Assembly: GCF_947500045.1 (NCBI RefSeq)
Contig: NZ_CANMQQ010000019.1
Location: forward strand, 1-64,000
DNA length: 64,000 nt
DNA from: an uncultured Ruegeria sp.
GTDB taxonomy: Bacteria; Pseudomonadota; Alphaproteobacteria; Rhodobacterales; Rhodobacteraceae
Direction: 5' to 3'
In this document: piece by piece, positions 1 through 8,471 of the stretch
Layout of the letters: the number at the start of each line of letters is the position of its first letter
How positions within the stretch are numbered: position 1 is the stretch's first letter
The notes under the pieces: generated by a model
What the model was told of the DNA's origin: nothing
The model's input: only the letters and a program-made list of their open reading frames with translations
Databases searched by the model: none
Program-made: the position numbers and the translations under genes

Positions 1-77
1 CAGCCCGCAAAATCAACCAACTTGCCACCCAACTCAACATGCAAATCATACAACGGCGTCCGCTTAAGTGTCGTCAT
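1..77 (-). CDS. gcvT: Aminomethyltransferase (glycine cleavage T protein), N-terminal fragment cut by window edge
   Basis: Reverse complement from 77 reads MTTLKRTPLYDLHVELGGKLVDFAG, a typical GcvT N-terminus. Not in the ORF track because it runs off the window. Confidence 0.8.
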   Translation of the reverse strand, partial: MTTLKRTPLYDLHVELGGKLVDFAG

Positions 78-340
78 GATGGCTACCTTCTTTGTATCTG
101 TTGATCAGAAGCGTTCCGTCAGTCTGACCCAAGTTGCAGATATTGCAACGATCCAGCCCGGGATTTCGGTGTCACGCCAAGGCAGAGATCGGATTGTATA
201 CGGGCGTATGCTTCAATAATGTTCCTATAGGAAACTTTTTCCAGTTAAGCAACTGTCTTCGGATCATGTTTATCGCCCCTCACCAATCCCAATTTGCGTC
301 AGGAGATTCATCCAGTATTCGATATGATTAACGAGCCTTG

Positions 341-1534
341 TCACATTCCCGAGGTCATTTTCTGGACCGCACATTCCAATACTTTCAGCCCGGCAATCAG
401 GTCAGCTTCTGCGGTCTCTTCTGCAAAATCATGGCTAATACCACCAATCGACGGGACAAACAGCATCGCGACCGGCATCAGACGCGAAACATTGGTTGCG
501 TCGTGTAAAGCCCCGGACGGCATCTGGCGCCACCGACCCGGCGCAATCTGCTCTGCCGCGTCCTCTAATACACCACGAAGGCTTTGGTCCATCGCCACAG
601 GCGCTAAGCCCAGCAGAGACCCAAAGCTCAGCCCCATTCCCATTTCTTCGGCAACACCCTGTGCGGTGGTGCGAATGATCTCATCCATCCTGGCAAGTCG
701 ATCCGAATCGCCATCACGCCACTGCATTGAAAACCGCACGCGACCCGGCACGATCGAGGATGCGCCAGGGTGGACATCCACATGCCCGATGGTCCAAACG
801 GTCTGCGGCGTCACCACGTTGCGGAACTGCTCGTTGAGCCGAGTGTTGAACAGAGAAAGCGCCTGAAACGCATCTCGGCGCAGGTGCATCGGCGTTGTAC
901 CGGCATGGTTCTGCTGCCCATCAAACTGGACCACCATATCGCGAATGCCGACGATATCGGTGACCACCCCGATCTGGTCGCCTTTTGCATCAAGCGAGGG
1001 GCCTTGTTCGATATGCATTTCGACAAATCCAGTGAACTGGTCCGGGTCAACGAAACCTGCGGCAAGGTCCGCCATTGCCGCCCGGGCTGAGCCGAAAGTC
1101 TCTCCGGTGTGATCGGTCAACACGTCAGCATGCGCCAGATCCAACCCACCGGACCAAACCGCTGATCCCGTCGTGACTCCAAACCGTCCTTCTTCATCCT
1201 GAAAGCTGACCACCGAGATCGGCTGATCGCTGGATCGCGCAACCTCAAGCGCGGCGATCACGCCCAACGCCCCATCCAGCCAACCGCCTTCGGGCTGGCT
1301 GTCTGAATGTGATCCCATCAACAGCGATGGCCCATCGGCCAAACCGAATAGGTTTCCGACCGGATCGAAATGCGGGGTCAACCCCGCCTCGGCCATGCGC
1401 TCCGCCAACCAGCGCCGGGCCGCTATGTCGGCATCGGAATAAGCCGGGCGGATGACGCCCTTGCCGACACCTGCGGCCCCGAATTGCCGCAACCTGTGCA
1501 GATCTTGAAGAAACCGTTTTTCATCGACCGCCAT
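341..1534 (-). CDS. Zn-dependent amidohydrolase, M20 family (N-carbamoyl-L-amino acid hydrolase / allantoate amidohydrolase type)
   Basis: 397 aa; motifs [52 protein letters not shown] typical of the family. Confidence 0.85.
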   Translation of the reverse strand: MAVDEKRFLQDLHRLRQFGAAGVGKGVIRPAYSDADIAARRWLAERMAEAGLTPHFDPVGNLFGLADGPSLLMGSHSDSQPEGGWLDGALGVIAALEVARSSDQPISVVSFQDEEGRFGVTTGSAVWSGGLDLAHADVLTDHTGETFGSARAAMADLAAGFVDPDQFTGFVEMHIEQGPSLDAKGDQIGVVTDIVGIRDMVVQFDGQQNHAGTTPMHLRRDAFQALSLFNTRLNEQFRNVVTPQTVWTIGHVDVHPGASSIVPGRVRFSMQWRDGDSDRLARMDEIIRTTAQGVAEEMGMGLSFGSLLGLAPVAMDQSLRGVLEDAAEQIAPGRWRQMPSGALHDATNVSRLMPVAMLFVPSIGGISHDFAEETAEADLIAGLKVLECAVQKMTSGM

Positions 1535-1678
1535 GGCGCTCCCCTATTTCACCAAGGGCACAATACGTCAGCACCACATGTCCGCAAGTGACGCCCGAAC
1601 AATGCAGCAGTTTTTCCCGGAACCCCTCTGGCCCCCACCCCGAACCTGTCCTAAGACTTCGACGTAAGAGGGATCGAT

Positions 1679-2329
1679 ATGTCATACATCACTTTGGTGC
1701 GTCACGGGCAGGCCAACACCACCGCACGCGACGAGCTTAGTTACGACAGGCTCAGCGATCTGGGCCATCAGCAGGCACGCTGGCTGGGGGCGCATCTGAA
1801 GGATACGCAGGCCCATCATCCGCGCGTATATTGCGGCACCCTGACACGCCACGTAGAGACCGCCGCCAGCATGAATTTGACAGAGCCGGCCCGCGACGCG
1901 CGGTTGAACGAGATTGAATACTTCACACTCGCACAATTGTTTCAGGATCAGCACGGAGTAACGATCCCGACCGACCGAGAAGGGTTCGTGGAACACCTGC
2001 CCAAGACATTTACCGCCTGGGCCAAGGGCGAGATCGAGAACCCGCCCGAAACCTTCACCGAGTTCGAAACCCGTGTCCGTGACGCGTTGCGCGATATCGG
2101 GACCGAAGGCGGGCCAGCGATTGTTGTAACGTCCGGGGGGTTGATCTCGATGGTGGTGCGGCAAGCTATGGGGCTGGACATTCCGTCCATGGCAAGGGTG
2201 GCCCTTGCCATCATGAACACGTCGATGCATCGTCTGCATCCGATTGGCACGCAGCTAAGCCCGGTTCTGTTCAATGCTGTCCCTCATCTGGAAGCTCCGG
2301 CTCGACAGTTCGCACAGACACACCTGTAA
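1679..2329 (+). CDS. Histidine phosphatase family protein
   Basis: N-terminal LVRHGQAN (RHG motif), 216 aa. Confidence 0.85.
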   Translation: MSYITLVRHGQANTTARDELSYDRLSDLGHQQARWLGAHLKDTQAHHPRVYCGTLTRHVETAASMNLTEPARDARLNEIEYFTLAQLFQDQHGVTIPTDREGFVEHLPKTFTAWAKGEIENPPETFTEFETRVRDALRDIGTEGGPAIVVTSGGLISMVVRQAMGLDIPSMARVALAIMNTSMHRLHPIGTQLSPVLFNAVPHLEAPARQFAQTHL

Positions 2330-2344
2330 TCACGGAGGCTCCTC

Positions 2345-2959
2345 TTGCAGCTTTATTATGCACCGCGCACCATTTCGATTGCCGTTGCCATCGCATTGGA
2401 AGAATCCGGGTTGGAATATGAGGCGATCCCGCTGGATTTTGCCGAAGGTGAGCAAACAAAGCCTGCCTATAAGCAAATCAATCCCAAAGGTCGCGTTCCG
2501 GCGCTTGTGGTCGACGGTGGCATTCTGACCGAAACCGGGGCTTTGCTGGAATACGTCGCCACCAAAGCGCCCGACGCCGGGCTGGTGCCAGACGACCCGG
2601 TCATGGCCGCGCGGATGCGCGAGGTGATGTTTTATCTCGCCTCGACCATGCATGTGAACCATGCACACAAACTGCGCGGGGCACGCTGGGCAGACAAGAA
2701 GTCCAGCTGGAAGGACATGAGGGACAAGGTCGCTCAGACAATGACCGCGTCTTGCGAATATATTTGCTCGAATGGGCTGCGTGGGCCCTTTGTGCTGGGC
2801 GAGGCGTTCTCGCTGGCTGACGCCTATCTCTATGTTGTTTGCAGCTGGCTGGAAGGCGATGGTGTCGACGTCTCGGCCTTCCCCAAGATTGTTGCCTTCC
2901 GTGAGGCGATGGAGGCGCGCCGCTCGGTTCAGACGGTGCGCGCTGCTAGTATGCTCTGA
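2345..2959 (+). CDS. Glutathione S-transferase family protein (TTG start)
   Basis: N-terminal thioredoxin-like fold MQLYYAPRTISIAVAIALEESGLEYE, NPKGRVPALVVDGGILTETGALLEYV. Confidence 0.85.
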   Translation: MQLYYAPRTISIAVAIALEESGLEYEAIPLDFAEGEQTKPAYKQINPKGRVPALVVDGGILTETGALLEYVATKAPDAGLVPDDPVMAARMREVMFYLASTMHVNHAHKLRGARWADKKSSWKDMRDKVAQTMTASCEYICSNGLRGPFVLGEAFSLADAYLYVVCSWLEGDGVDVSAFPKIVAFREAMEARRSVQTVRAASML

Positions 2960-2973
2960 CAAAAGGAATACGC

Positions 2974-4029
2974 ATGACACATCTCTGGGTCCGGGCAGAA
3001 CAGCGCCCGAATGAAGAACGGGTCGGCCTGACCGCAGAAGGGGCCAGCGCCTTGATCGCAGCAGGTATCCGCGTGACGGTCGAAGAAAGCTCTATGCGTG
3101 CGATACCCTTGGGCGGTTACAAAGACGCTGGTTGCGAGATCGCGGCTGAAAACTCCTGGCCCGAAGCTCCGCTTGACGCAATCATCTTCGGCCTCAAGGA
3201 ATTGCCCGAGGATGGCACGCCCCTGCCCCATAGCCACATCATGTTCGGCCACGCCTACAAGGGACAGCATTCTGGCCGTGCGTTGTTGCAGCGGTTCAAT
3301 ACCGGCGGCGGAACGCTTTATGATCTGGAGTATCTGGTGAATGAGGATGGGCGCCGGGTTGCCGCCTTTGGTTATTGGGCCGGATATGCGGGCGCAGCCG
3401 TAACGCTCAAGACTTGGGCAGCACAGCAACGCGGGCAGGAATGCCCGGCGGTGGGCGTCTATCCGAGCAAAGACGCATTGAACGCCGAATTGCTGGATGA
3501 GTTGGACGCCACTGGCGCTGACCGCCCCCGCGCCATCGTTATCGGCGCCTTGGGACGCGTGGGCACAGGTGCCGCCGATCTGTGCGAGGCAATGGGTATC
3601 TCCGTCACCAAATGGGACATGGCCGAAACCGCAGGCGGCGGGCCGTTCCCGGAAATCCTGGACCATGACCTGTTCCTGAACTGCATCTTTGCGCGACTAG
3701 GCACCCCTGTCTTTGTGCCGCGCGAGGCACTCACTGCGCCACGCAGACTGACGGCCATCGGCGACGTCGCCTGCGACCCGGACAGCGACTACAACCCAGT
3801 GCCGGTCTATGACCGTGCAACCACTTGGAACGCACCCGCACTGCGCGTTGCGACCAACCCGGTGATGGACGTGATGGCCATCGACAATCTGCCGTCGATG
3901 CTGCCGGTCGAAAGTTCAGAAGACTACGCCGCGCAACTGCTGCCTTCCTTGCTGACACTGACCGATCTGGACAGCGGCGTCTGGGGTCGCGCGGCAGCAA
4001 CCTACAACACGCATATCGAAGGAATCTGA
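2974..4029 (+). CDS. Saccharopine dehydrogenase, LYS1-like (NAD+, L-lysine-forming; AlaDH/PNT-type fold)
   Basis: HLWVRAEQRPNEERVGLTAEGASALIAAG..., FGLKELPEDGTPLPHSHIMFGHAYKGQ; followed by a LYS9-like gene. Confidence 0.8.
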   Translation: MTHLWVRAEQRPNEERVGLTAEGASALIAAGIRVTVEESSMRAIPLGGYKDAGCEIAAENSWPEAPLDAIIFGLKELPEDGTPLPHSHIMFGHAYKGQHSGRALLQRFNTGGGTLYDLEYLVNEDGRRVAAFGYWAGYAGAAVTLKTWAAQQRGQECPAVGVYPSKDALNAELLDELDATGADRPRAIVIGALGRVGTGAADLCEAMGISVTKWDMAETAGGGPFPEILDHDLFLNCIFARLGTPVFVPREALTAPRRLTAIGDVACDPDSDYNPVPVYDRATTWNAPALRVATNPVMDVMAIDNLPSMLPVESSEDYAAQLLPSLLTLTDLDSGVWGRAAATYNTHIEGI

Positions 4030-4032
4030 GCA

Positions 4033-5175
4033 ATGACCATTCACTGGTGTGGCACCGGCCTTTCGGCCATCCCCGGCCTGCGCCGCCTGATTGAAGGCGG
4101 GCACAAGGTCACCGTGTGGAATCGAACCATCGACAAGGCCAAGGCTGAAGTCGGAGACTTGACAGACGACATCCGCGCATTTGACATCGATGCCTTGGGC
4201 GCAGCGTTGGAAAAGGGAGATGTGATCGTCTCGATGCTGCCGGGTGACTGGCACGTGCCACTTGCAGAGCTAGCGATTTCCAAGACAGCCAATTTTGTCT
4301 CATCCTCTTACATAGCACCCGAGATGCGCGCATTTGATAACAAGGCGCGCGGGGCCGGTGTGGTGCTCGTCAATGAGGTGGGCCTGGACCCAGGGATAGA
4401 CCACCTGATGGCGCATGCTCTCATTGCTGACTACCGTGCGTCGGACGCGTTCGATCCGCAAAACCACCTGAGCTTCATTTCCTACTGCGGTGGCATCCCC
4501 AAAAACCCAAACCCGTTTCGGTACAAGTTCAGCTGGTCACCGCTAGGGGTGCTCAAGGCGCTGCGATCGCCATCCAAGTCGATCCGCGACTACGCACCGC
4601 TCGACGTTGCCCGCCCGTGGGACGCGATCAGCAGCTATATTGCCCCACTGCCGACGCCAGAAAGCTTTGAGGTCTATCCGAACCGCGACTCGATCCCTTT
4701 CATGGCTGAATACCAGTTCGAAAAGCACTGGCCGGTCAAGGAATTCGTCCGTGGCACCCTGCGTCTCAATGGCTGGGCTGATGCTTGGTCAGATGTGTTC
4801 ACTGAAATCGAAACCCTTTCAGGTCCCGAGGGCGATGTACGCCTGAAACAGATGTCAGATCAGTTCTGGGAAGAAAACGCCTATGACGAGGGTGAGCCGG
4901 ATCGCGTGGTTCTATGCGTCGCCCTGAAGGCTGAGAAAGACGGGATCGCGGACTGGCACAAAACCTATGCCATGGACGCTTGGGGCGACGAACGCGGCAC
5001 CGCCATGGCGCGGCTTGTGTCAATCCCTGTCTCATTGGCGGTCGAAGCCGTCCTGAACCGAGCAATCCCGGCAGGGGTTCACGCTGCCCCGAGCGACCCC
5101 AAATTGATTCAGGCCTGGATGGGCGAAATTGATATGCTTGCGCAGCATTTGCAGGTTGTGGATCATACCCGCTGA
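4033..5175 (+). CDS. Saccharopine dehydrogenase/reductase, LYS9-like (NADP+, L-glutamate-forming)
   Basis: N-terminal Rossmann segment, NEVGLDPGIDHLMA, SYCGGIPKNPNPFRYKFSWSPLGVL motif; 3-nt gap after the LYS1-like gene. Confidence 0.82.
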   Translation: MTIHWCGTGLSAIPGLRRLIEGGHKVTVWNRTIDKAKAEVGDLTDDIRAFDIDALGAALEKGDVIVSMLPGDWHVPLAELAISKTANFVSSSYIAPEMRAFDNKARGAGVVLVNEVGLDPGIDHLMAHALIADYRASDAFDPQNHLSFISYCGGIPKNPNPFRYKFSWSPLGVLKALRSPSKSIRDYAPLDVARPWDAISSYIAPLPTPESFEVYPNRDSIPFMAEYQFEKHWPVKEFVRGTLRLNGWADAWSDVFTEIETLSGPEGDVRLKQMSDQFWEENAYDEGEPDRVVLCVALKAEKDGIADWHKTYAMDAWGDERGTAMARLVSIPVSLAVEAVLNRAIPAGVHAAPSDPKLIQAWMGEIDMLAQHLQVVDHTR

Positions 5176-5307
5176 TGTTCAGGCGTCGACCGGGTTTGGC
5201 CCAGTCGACGCTCAATATGCTTAGACGCAGGCCAGATCCAGCAGGTTTTTGGCGAAACGCTATATTATGCAGCTCTTCTGCTTTTCGGATGGCTTTATCC
5301 GCCCCTT

Positions 5308-5357
5308 CATCTGGCCAAAAATATCTCGGGGAGCGCGAGGGGTTGGCCCCTCGCTCC
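5308..5357 (-). terminator. GC-rich hairpin with CCCCGAGATATTTTTGGCCAG tail downstream of DUF3775 gene
   Basis: Minus strand: GGAGCGAGGGG-CCAA-CCCCTCGCGCTCC followed by CCGAGATATTTTTGGCCAGATGAAG. Confidence 0.6.
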
Positions 5358-5375
5358 GACACCCCCAACACACGC

Positions 5376-5693
5376 CTACATCAGGCCGTTCTCAACATCC
5401 TCAGCCGAAATCCCAAGTGCATCCAACCCATTCTCAAGATGGTCGGATAAATGCGGCGTACCGATCAGATAATCCGCACACGGGGTGGAGGCTTCGGACT
5501 TTGCGGTGGCGATGGCTTCGGCCAGATCCTCGGCGAAAAAGCTTTCGCGACCGACCCACATGACGGCCACCAGTTCCGCTTGCTCATCCTCGCCCATCCG
5601 ATCGATGAATGCGCGAAGTTCGCCTTCGGCCCGGTCCAGTTCCCGTCCCATCATGGCGACCTGGGCGATTTTTCTTGCCGAGATTTCCAGCAT
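5376..5693 (-). CDS. DUF3775-like small protein
   Basis: 105 aa MLEISARKIAQVAMMGRELDR...EEDVENGLM. Confidence 0.6.
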   Translation of the reverse strand: MLEISARKIAQVAMMGRELDRAEGELRAFIDRMGEDEQAELVAVMWVGRESFFAEDLAEAIATAKSEASTPCADYLIGTPHLSDHLENGLDALGISAEDVENGLM

Positions 5694-5778
5694 GTCCCAA
5701 CTCCTCGTGTTCGCGGTTCAGACCTATCTGAACGACCCCGAGGGTGATCGTCTTTGATCTTGCGCAAATCGGCTCGCT

Positions 5779-6549
5779 CTACTGACGCGACCGCGATACA
5801 GGCTGATCCGGGACAGGTGCCGTGCGAAAGGGGCTGAATCGTGCTCGTTTGAACCAAAGCTTAACTGCCTGCCAGTGTATCAGGAAAACCGCCCGTCGCG
5901 CGCCAAACGGACGCCGCCAAAACGATCTAAGGATAACCCGGTTGCTAAGCGGTTGACGCGGACCGGTCAGGGTCGCGATCAGGCCACCGCGCGCGTGCCC
6001 ATAATCGATCCAGACACCAACACGCTCATCACGATAGTCGAACCGGAACGTATATGTGCCCTCGATCTTCTGAAACGGTGAGACATGCATCAGCTTGTCA
6101 GCCAATATCCGATCGGTTGGCGCGATCGGCGAGAGATCGGGTTTATGGCACAGATAGCTGTGGCGCGTGCCGTAGGTGTTGGTGACCTCTGCCACCACTG
6201 CGTATAGTTGGTTTCCACCATTAAAGCAGAACCAAAAGCTGACCGGGTTGAAGACATGCCCGAACACACGGGGTTGGGTCAGCAAATTGATCCGGTCGGG
6301 TTGGGGAATACCTTGCGCCTCAAAACACGCGCGCAACCAAATCGCGCCGCGCCCCTGACCGGGTTCGCCCCCGTGATCGCGATCACGCCAGTTGGTCAGG
6401 TTCGCACCGTTGATCGAAAACAGAGTGGGGGTCTCGGGGCGCGCCTCGGGGTCAAACAGGATGTAGTCAACGGAATAGCGAAACTCATTCTCGACCGCAC
6501 CCTTGCGCCCGTGAAAGGTATGGCCTGCGATATAATCAACGCGATTCAT
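5779..6549 (-). CDS. DUF1365 domain-containing protein
   Basis: MNRVDYIAGHTFHGRKGAVENEFRYSVDYILFDPEA...; internal ATG at 6549 preferred over the longer track ORF (to 6867), which overlaps divergent rpoE. Confidence 0.8.
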   Translation of the reverse strand: MNRVDYIAGHTFHGRKGAVENEFRYSVDYILFDPEARPETPTLFSINGANLTNWRDRDHGGEPGQGRGAIWLRACFEAQGIPQPDRINLLTQPRVFGHVFNPVSFWFCFNGGNQLYAVVAEVTNTYGTRHSYLCHKPDLSPIAPTDRILADKLMHVSPFQKIEGTYTFRFDYRDERVGVWIDYGHARGGLIATLTGPRQPLSNRVILRSFWRRPFGARRAVFLIHWQAVKLWFKRARFSPFRTAPVPDQPVSRSRQ

Positions 6550-6617
6550 GACGCAGATTTTCCGTACTGCCTGCAAACTATTCGAATGACATGCGTATCC
6601 GCATGTCTGTTGTATGT

Positions 6618-6647
6618 ACTCTACGTTATGAAATCCGTTTTGGATGA
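6618..6647 (-). promoter_or_regulatory. Candidate sigma-E (RpoE/ChrR-type) promoter for the DUF1365 gene
   Basis: Minus strand TCATCC-N18-TAGAGT (GGATGA 6642-6647, ACTCTA 6618-6623 on plus). Confidence 0.4.
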
Positions 6648-6663
6648 AAATAATCCACCAAAC

Positions 6664-6693
6664 TGATCCACCTTGGGCCAAGCCGCGTAATGT
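6664..6693 (+). promoter_or_regulatory. Candidate sigma-E (RpoE/ChrR-type) promoter for rpoE
   Basis: TGATCC (6664-6669)-N18-TAATGT (6688-6693), resembling the Rhodobacter RpoE -35 element TGATC(C). Confidence 0.5.
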
Positions 6694-6796
6694 GGTTATG
6701 TTTACCGAGATTGACACCGCGACCCTGGACGAACCTGTGGCCGAAAGTGCCGCAAAACCTGTTTGGCGCGGATCCACACGCTTTAAGGGCAAACCG

Positions 6797-7354
6797 GTGA
6801 ACCGACAAAACAAGACTTGTGACGCCAGAACCGAATGGGTGGGCCACGTCCGTCGGATCCGGGACACGCAGGATCAGGTGGCATTTGCCGAACTGTTCCA
6901 GCATTTCGCGCCGCGTATCAAAGCATTCCTGATAAAGTCCGGATCGGACGCAACACTGGCCGAGGAATGTGCGCAAGAGGTCATGGCCACCCTATGGCAC
7001 AAGGCGCATCTGTTCGACCCGTCCCGGGCGACAGTTGCAACCTGGGTGTTCACAATCGCCCGGAACAAGCGCATCGATGTGCTGCGCAAACAACGCCGCC
7101 CCGAACCCCAAGACCTTTGGTGGGGCCCAGAGGCAGAGCCCGAACAGGAAGACGTTCTGGTACTGCAACAGGAAACCGCGCAGCTGCGTAGCGCCATTGC
7201 GGCGTTGCCCGAGGCGCAAAGACAGCTGATCGAGAAGGCCTACTTCGGAGATCTGAGCCATCGAGAAATCGCATCTCAGACCGGGCTACCCTTGGGAACG
7301 ATCAAATCACGAATAAGGCTGGCGCTGGATCGCTTGCGCCACGCGATGAACTGA
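6797..7354 (+). CDS. rpoE: ECF sigma factor, RpoE/ChrR-partner type (ORF open from 6644; start uncertain among ATG 6701, GTG 6797, ATG 6836)
   Basis: Region 2 and 4 signatures: FAELFQHFAPRIKAFLIKSG, WVFTIARNKRIDVLRKQRR, LSHREIASQTGLPLGTIKSRIRLALDRLR; directly followed by chrR. Confidence 0.88.
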   Translation: MNRQNKTCDARTEWVGHVRRIRDTQDQVAFAELFQHFAPRIKAFLIKSGSDATLAEECAQEVMATLWHKAHLFDPSRATVATWVFTIARNKRIDVLRKQRRPEPQDLWWGPEAEPEQEDVLVLQQETAQLRSAIAALPEAQRQLIEKAYFGDLSHREIASQTGLPLGTIKSRIRLALDRLRHAMN

Positions 7355-7355
7355 G

Positions 7356-8015
7356 ATGACGACTATGAGCAACGAGATTAAACATCACCTCACAGACGAC
7401 CTGCTGATGGCCTATTCAGCAGGCACTCTGCCCGAAGCCTTCGACCTGATGGTCGCTACGCATCTGTCTCTGTGCGACCATTGCCGCGCACGGGCCGAAA
7501 GTTTTGACGCTGTTGGTGGTTGTGTTCTGCAAGAGCAAGACGCATACGTAAGCATGAGCGATAGCTCATTGGCCGCGACAATGGCATTGATTGCTCAGGG
7601 CGCGCCCGCGCTCAAGGACGCGCGCCCATCCTGCTCAATCCTTCCGGCGCCGCTGCAGGATTACGTAGGTGGTGATGTGAACGCCATCAAATGGAAACCG
7701 GTCGGAATGGGTGTCAAACAGGCAATCCTGCCTACGACTAACGAAGCGACCGCCCGGCTGCTGTTTATTCCTGCCGGCGCGGCGGTACCTGATCACAGCC
7801 ACAATGGCATAGAACTGACCATGGTTTTACAAGGCGCATTCTCTGACGAGCTGGATCATTTCGCGCGCGGCGATGTCGAAATCGCTGATCAGGATGTTCA
7901 TCACACGCCCACCGCGGATGTTTCCAGTGATTGCATTTGTCTGGCGGTCACCGATGCGCCATTGAAGTTCAGCAAGCTGATGCCGCGCCTGTTCCAACCA
8001 TTTCTTCGAATCTGA
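7356..8015 (+). CDS. chrR: ChrR-type zinc anti-sigma factor with C-terminal cupin domain
   Basis: ATHLSLCDHCRARAES (H-x3-C-x2-C ZAS motif) and cupin DHSHNGIELTMVLQGAFSDELDHFARGDVEIADQDVHHTP; 1 nt from the rpoE stop. Confidence 0.88.
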   Translation: MTTMSNEIKHHLTDDLLMAYSAGTLPEAFDLMVATHLSLCDHCRARAESFDAVGGCVLQEQDAYVSMSDSSLAATMALIAQGAPALKDARPSCSILPAPLQDYVGGDVNAIKWKPVGMGVKQAILPTTNEATARLLFIPAGAAVPDHSHNGIELTMVLQGAFSDELDHFARGDVEIADQDVHHTPTADVSSDCICLAVTDAPLKFSKLMPRLFQPFLRI

Positions 8016-8051
8016 TCCGGTGCGGTAGCGTCGCCCCACCGATCCCAAGCA

Positions 8052-8468
8052 ATGGAGATTTCGATGTTCTTAAGGATCGCCGCTGTATCGTTATTGTTGG
8101 TGCATGGAGCCAGCGTCTCCGCTCAGATGACTGCGGATGTGAAATTCCAACCCGGCAATTTCGGTACGATGGTAAACGGAACGATCACCGGAGATGAGTT
8201 TTTCGACTACAAACTGGGTGCCAAAGCTGGGCAGGAGATGTTCGCCGAACTCAGCGTCGGTGACACCAACGGCTACGGAGTGATCTATTTCAACATCCTG
8301 CCGCCGGACAGCGATGGCATCGCGATTTACAACGGCTCAATCGATGGTAACACTGCCCGGATCGAGCTCCCCAGTGATGGCGATTACATTATTCGCATTT
8401 ACTTAATGGGGAATGACCGCGATACGGGCAAGACAGTCGGATACAATCTGGACCTGTCGATCCAGTAA
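8052..8468 (+). CDS. Small secreted protein resembling inhibitors of g-type lysozyme (PliG-like)
   Basis: Signal peptide, then VKFQPGNFGTMVNGTITGDEFFDYKLGAKAGQEMFAELS...IYFNILPPDSDGIAIYNGSIDGN...LPSDGDYIIRIYLMGNDRDTGKTVGYNLDLSI. Confidence 0.6.
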   Translation: MEISMFLRIAAVSLLLVHGASVSAQMTADVKFQPGNFGTMVNGTITGDEFFDYKLGAKAGQEMFAELSVGDTNGYGVIYFNILPPDSDGIAIYNGSIDGNTARIELPSDGDYIIRIYLMGNDRDTGKTVGYNLDLSIQ

Positions 8469-8471
8469 TCC

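Noticed and set aside
294-866. 190-aa plus-strand ORF antisense to the M20 hydrolase
   Set aside because: Composition is that of a shadow frame of a GC-rich gene; no domain or ribosome-binding site; the minus-strand gene has clear family motifs.
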